Source: an uncultured Pseudomonadota bacterium (GTDB lineage: Bacteria > Myxococcota_A > UBA796 > SXON01). From it: a stretch of DNA of 64,000 bases. This document shows positions 60,967 through 64,000 of the stretch, piece after piece. A program made the position numbers and the translations under genes. The stretch is from positions 1 to 64,000 of the forward strand of contig CAIQVJ010000027.1 in NCBI GenBank assembly GCA_903875225.1. The letters are read 5' to 3'. The first letter of the stretch is position 1, and every line of letters begins with the position of its first letter. Under the pieces are notes generated by a model. The model was not told where the DNA came from. It worked only from the letters and a program-made list of their open reading frames with translations, and searched no databases.

Positions 60967-61647
60967 ATGAATCTGACTCCGCAACATCTCTGGATCTCGA
61001 TGGGCGGGCCCGCAAAGGCCGTCTTCCTGGTGTTGATCTTGATGCTCTTCGCCTGCGTCTACGTGGCGATCGAGCGCGTGATCCTCTACACCCGCGCCCG
61101 CGCACAGTCCCGGGCGCTCGGCGAGGCCGTGAGCGGACCGTTGAGCCAGGGCAACATCGAAGCCGCCCTGAAGGTCGTCAAGAACGAGGCCTACAAGCTC
61201 TCCTATCTCGGCGTCATCATCCGCGCCGGGCTCGAGGAGTACGCAAAGGAGCCGTCTGAACACGGCCTGCGTGCGCTCAAGCGCGCCGTCGAGATCAAGA
61301 GCCCGGTCGAGGTCGCGAACCTCCGCACGGGCATGAACATCCTCGCCACCACGGGCTCCACCGCTCCGTTCGTCGGCCTGGTCGGGACCATCTTCGGCAT
61401 CATCAACGCCTTCGCCGTCATGGCGACAGCGGGTGGCGGCGATCTCACCGCCATCTCCGGCGGCATCTCGGAAGCCCTCGTGTCGACGGCCGTCGGGATC
61501 ACCGTCGCCATCGTGGCCATCTGGATCTACAACGCATTCAACGCCATCCTCGACGACATCCAGAAGGACATGTTGACGGCGATGCAGGAGATCGACGACT
61601 GGGGCGAGAAGGACCTGCACAAGCGCCAGCAGCTGGCCGCGAAGTAG
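60967..61647 (+). CDS. exbB: ExbB/TolQ/MotA-type proton channel
   Basis: Inner membrane protein of 226 residues. The first helix is AVFLVLILMLFACVYVAIERV. GSTAPFVGLVGTIFGIINAF is the family-defining second helix, and GISEALVSTAVGITVAIVAIWIYN is the third, with the conserved Thr. It forms the pentameric channel that uses the proton gradient together with ExbD. It follows tonB and precedes two exbD genes with 4-base gaps. Confidence 0.92.
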   Translation: MNLTPQHLWISMGGPAKAVFLVLILMLFACVYVAIERVILYTRARAQSRALGEAVSGPLSQGNIEAALKVVKNEAYKLSYLGVIIRAGLEEYAKEPSEHGLRALKRAVEIKSPVEVANLRTGMNILATTGSTAPFVGLVGTIFGIINAFAVMATAGGGDLTAISGGISEALVSTAVGITVAIVAIWIYNAFNAILDDIQKDMLTAMQEIDDWGEKDLHKRQQLAAK

Positions 61648-61651
61648 ACCC

Positions 61652-62065
61652 ATGGGCGCGCAAGTAGGCGGAAAGAAAGGCGGCGCGATCGCAGCCATCA
61701 ACGTCACCCCCCTGGTGGACGTGGTGCTCGTGCTGCTGATCATCTTCATGGTGGTCACGCCGATGCTCTCCGCAGGCGTGGACGTGAAGCTGCAGAAGGT
61801 CAAGACCGCCGAAGAGGAGAAGGACATGGGTCAGCACCTTGTCATCTCCATCCGGAACGACGGGGCCGTGTTCATCGACCGGGACCGCGTCGCCATGGGC
61901 GACCTCGTCGCCGAGATCCAGAAGCGTCGTGGCAACAAGCAGATCCTGCTCAAGGGCGACAAGACCGTGACCTACCGCAAGGTGCGGGAAGTCATGGACA
62001 CCATCCACGAGAAGGTCGCCGGCACAGACACGATGATGCTCGCCGCCGAAAAGTTGAAGGAGTAG
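61652..62065 (+). CDS. exbD: ExbD/TolR-type motor subunit 1
   Basis: Protein of 137 residues. A single helix carries the essential Asp: INVTPLVDVVLVLLIIFMVV, with Asp in VDVVLV. The periplasmic domain (MGDLVAEIQKRRGNKQILL, KGDKTVTYRKVREVMDTI) matches ExbD. It starts 4 bases after exbB. Confidence 0.92.
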   Translation: MGAQVGGKKGGAIAAINVTPLVDVVLVLLIIFMVVTPMLSAGVDVKLQKVKTAEEEKDMGQHLVISIRNDGAVFIDRDRVAMGDLVAEIQKRRGNKQILLKGDKTVTYRKVREVMDTIHEKVAGTDTMMLAAEKLKE

Positions 62066-62068
62066 CCC

Positions 62069-62569
62069 ATGGGCATGAGCGTAGGCCCCAAGAAAGCGGG
62101 CGGTATGGATGAGATCAACGTCACGCCGCTGATCGACGTCGTGCTCGTCCTCCTGATCATCTTCATGGTGCTCACGCCGGTCACGGTGCAGAAGATGGCG
62201 TCAAACCTGCCTCCGGTCGACGACACCCCGCCCGACCCGCCCGACGAGACGCCCCCCGACCAGCTCATGGTCGCGGTGTACCAGGATGGCACGCTGGCGC
62301 TCAACCTCAAGGTCGAGACCGACGACGAGCTTCGCAAGGACATCACCAACCGACTCAAGGGGCGCGCGAAGAAGACGGTGTTCCTCGATGCCCACCCCGA
62401 CGCCGTGTATGGCCGGGTGGTCGAGGTGCTCGACATGGTGCGGCAGTGCGGCGCGGAGCACGTCGGCTTCGCGGACATGAAGGACGCCGGCCCAGCCAAG
62501 CTCGCGCCGGGCGCAGTCCTCCCGGGGGCCCCCGTCCCTGGCGCCCCCGCAGCACCCGCGCCCGGCTAG
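62069..62569 (+). CDS. ExbD/TolR-type motor subunit 2
   Basis: Protein of 166 residues. INVTPLIDVVLVLLIIFMVL repeats the Asp-bearing helix of the preceding gene. The periplasmic part is different, with an acidic Pro-rich stretch (DDTPPDPPDETPPDQ) and an Ala/Pro tail. Two ExbD-type subunits after one ExbB occur in Myxococcota TonB/Tol/gliding-type motors, where they may form heteromeric pairs. It starts 3 bases after the first exbD. Confidence 0.9.
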   Translation: MGMSVGPKKAGGMDEINVTPLIDVVLVLLIIFMVLTPVTVQKMASNLPPVDDTPPDPPDETPPDQLMVAVYQDGTLALNLKVETDDELRKDITNRLKGRAKKTVFLDAHPDAVYGRVVEVLDMVRQCGAEHVGFADMKDAGPAKLAPGAVLPGAPVPGAPAAPAPG

Positions 62570-62612
62570 GGCTTCCCGCAGCCGGGCGGCCTCGCTGCCT
62601 CCTCGGCGCGCT

Positions 62613-64000
62613 TCACTCCCGCAGCGGAACGGCCGTGGACATCGACGCGTGGTCCGACGCCGCACGTAGCGCCGCGCGCAGCTCCCGGGTCACATTGGCG
62701 TAGTTCGGCACGAGCGCCGCCGGGATGCGCATCTCGCGGGCATGGGCCTCATAGTGCGCGAGGGCGGCGCTCCAGCGGCGCTTGTGCGCGGCAAAATCGC
62801 CGAGCACCTGCTCGCGGTTGGCCACCCGGTCCATGCGGTACGTGCTCACGATCCCGAGCGCCTTCACGTGGCGACAGAGCCGCTCGAAGCGCCCGAGGCG
62901 GATCGCGAAGTCGTTGCCCTCGGCCTCCCAGAACCACGTGTTCTCCATCTCCGTGACGCCGTACACTTCGGCGCGCGCGAAGAGCTCCGTGCCCGGGATG
63001 ATCGCAGTGAAGGCATCGGAGGGAGACACCTGATCGATGTACCTTGCGTTCTCGGACAGGAAATCGAGCGTGAGCTGGAAATCCGCCTCGGTCTCCCCGG
63101 GAAAGCCGAACATCAGGTTGAGCTTCTGTCCGATGCCCGCCTCGTGGGTGTCCCGGATCACCCGCGCGGCGACCGACATGTCCACGTTCTTCTTCATCGC
63201 GTCCAGGACGCGCTGCGAGCCCGACTCGAACCCGTAGGTGATGAACCCACAGCCCGCGCGCTTGAGCTTCCCCAGGAGTCGGGGGCCCATCTCTGCGCGG
63301 ATCACCCCCTGCCCACCCCAGGACACCCGCATTCCATCGGCGATGACGAGGTCGCAGAGCTCCTCCAGCACGCGGATGTGCCCGTTGAAGAGCGAATCGT
63401 TGAACTCGAACTTCGTCGCGCCCCACCGCACGGTGCCCTGCTTCATCTCCGCGAACACGTTGGGCGCCGTGCGATAGCGGAACCGCTCCCAGATCGCCTG
63501 CTCGATGCAGAACACGCACTTCCGGACGCACCCGCGGCTCGCGAACAAGGGGATGCGCCCCCGGTCGAGGTACCGCGCGATGGGGAGCCCCGTGAAGTCG
63601 GGGAAGGGGATCCGATCGATGTCCCGGTCCAGCGGGCGTTCGGGCCCGCGCTCGCCCGCGTGTGTCATCACGCCTCCGGGCACCGGTCCCCGGCACCCCT
63701 CCCCGACCCACGCCAGCAGGTCCACCACCGCGTACTCGCCCTCGCCCACGACCACCCAGTCCACGTTGGGATCCGCCGCGATGACCGCAGGCTCGTACTG
63801 TGGAAAGCACTGCGGGCCACCCACGACCACCCGCCATGCGGGGCGCAGGGCCTTCACGCGGGCGGCGAGCCAGAGCCCGAACCCCTTCTGGGAGGCGAGC
63901 ATCGTGATGCCGACGATGCCCGGAGGGCCCACCAGCGCGGCGCCGAGCATCGCGTCGAGTGTGGCTCCAGCGCGGCGGATCAGGTCGAGGGCCTGCGCCC
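62613..64000 (-). CDS. B12-binding radical SAM enzyme (5' end outside window)
   Basis: Partial gene; the frame is still open at the right edge and the N-terminus lies outside. An internal ATG at 63950 is unlikely to be the start because the B12-binding fold already runs across it (VGPPGIVGITMLASQKGFG, RVVVGGPQCFP). The radical SAM cluster motif is CVRKCVFC (C-x3-C-x2-C) near 63510-63531, followed by ITYGFESGSQRVLDAM and FGFPGETEADFQLTL. These cobalamin-dependent enzymes methylate or rearrange unreactive carbons, often in lipids, hopanoids, bacteriochlorophylls or natural products. The substrate cannot be told. Confidence 0.9.
   Translation of the reverse strand, partial: AQALDLIRRAGATLDAMLGAALVGPPGIVGITMLASQKGFGLWLAARVKALRPAWRVVVGGPQCFPQYEPAVIAADPNVDWVVVGEGEYAVVDLLAWVGEGCRGPVPGGVMTHAGERGPERPLDRDIDRIPFPDFTGLPIARYLDRGRIPLFASRGCVRKCVFCIEQAIWERFRYRTAPNVFAEMKQGTVRWGATKFEFNDSLFNGHIRVLEELCDLVIADGMRVSWGGQGVIRAEMGPRLLGKLKRAGCGFITYGFESGSQRVLDAMKKNVDMSVAARVIRDTHEAGIGQKLNLMFGFPGETEADFQLTLDFLSENARYIDQVSPSDAFTAIIPGTELFARAEVYGVTEMENTWFWEAEGNDFAIRLGRFERLCRHVKALGIVSTYRMDRVANREQVLGDFAAHKRRWSAALAHYEAHAREMRIPAALVPNYANVTRELRAALRAASDHASMSTAVPLRE

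Overview
The window is high-GC, tightly packed bacterial chromosome with no rRNA, tRNA, IS element, phage gene or CRISPR array that I could find. It most resembles a Myxococcota (deltaproteobacterial) genome. The evidence is a MYXO-CTERM-like C-terminal tail (Gly-Cys-Gly-Cys, hydrophobic helix, basic end), lipoproteins with Asp-Thr-rich spacers, a large Ser/Thr kinase fused to an ATPase and TPR tail, two ECF sigma/anti-sigma pairs, a bacterial XPB helicase, a sphingosine-1-phosphate-lyase-like enzyme and a RamB/ScfR-type regulator. Both window edges cut through context: the left edge is a repeat-rich spacer and the right edge truncates a B12/radical-SAM gene.

Layout. 1-2,900: a TCGA-periodic spacer, two lipoproteins, a YiaAB-like membrane protein and a divergent putative regulator with twin palindromes between them. 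2,966-8,621: DNA polymerase I, a GH13 glucan branching-type enzyme and a lipase. 8,681-13,034: a RamB/ScfR-type regulator divergent from the glyoxylate shunt pair aceB-aceA. 13,057-18,725: a TMTC/PMT-like membrane protein with TPRs, a three-gene coupled operon (S1P-lyase-like PLP enzyme, TauE/SafE transporter, amidohydrolase) and an NAD-dependent epimerase. 18,811-27,198: a lipoprotein with a readable promoter and terminator, a kinase-ATPase-TPR giant, YceI, ProC, a stand-alone 205-residue domain protein and small membrane proteins. 27,233-31,973: a tandem PilT-PilT fusion, GpsA and a Ycf46-like AAA ATPase.

32,018-34,223: an ECF sigma factor with its membrane anti-sigma factor and a divergent FHA protein. 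34,248-38,959: topA (with a histone-H1-like tail) and tgt, then an SCP2 protein. 38,960-43,710: a GT51 glycosyltransferase with YihY, then an RlmI-type methyltransferase coupled to an alpha/beta hydrolase with an Asp elbow. 43,732-49,710: a lipoprotein, a structured spacer, and a coupled operon of MYXO-CTERM protein, ATP-grasp enzyme and an NDH2-SelD fusion. 49,782-55,445: two ferredoxins, XerC, a J-domain/TPR protein and a second ECF sigma/anti-sigma pair. 55,446-62,569: a long leader, XPB helicase with its Helicase_C_3/WYL partner, xseB and a TonB-ExbB-ExbD-ExbD system. 62,613-64,000: the truncated radical SAM gene.

The most noteworthy items are the tandem PilT fusion, the XPB/WYL pair behind a structured leader with an overlapping 7-codon ORF, the S1P-lyase operon, the MYXO-CTERM/ATP-grasp/SelD operon, the sigma factor without a usual start codon, and the twin-palindrome divergent promoter. 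Family assignments are from reading motifs; no database search was possible.
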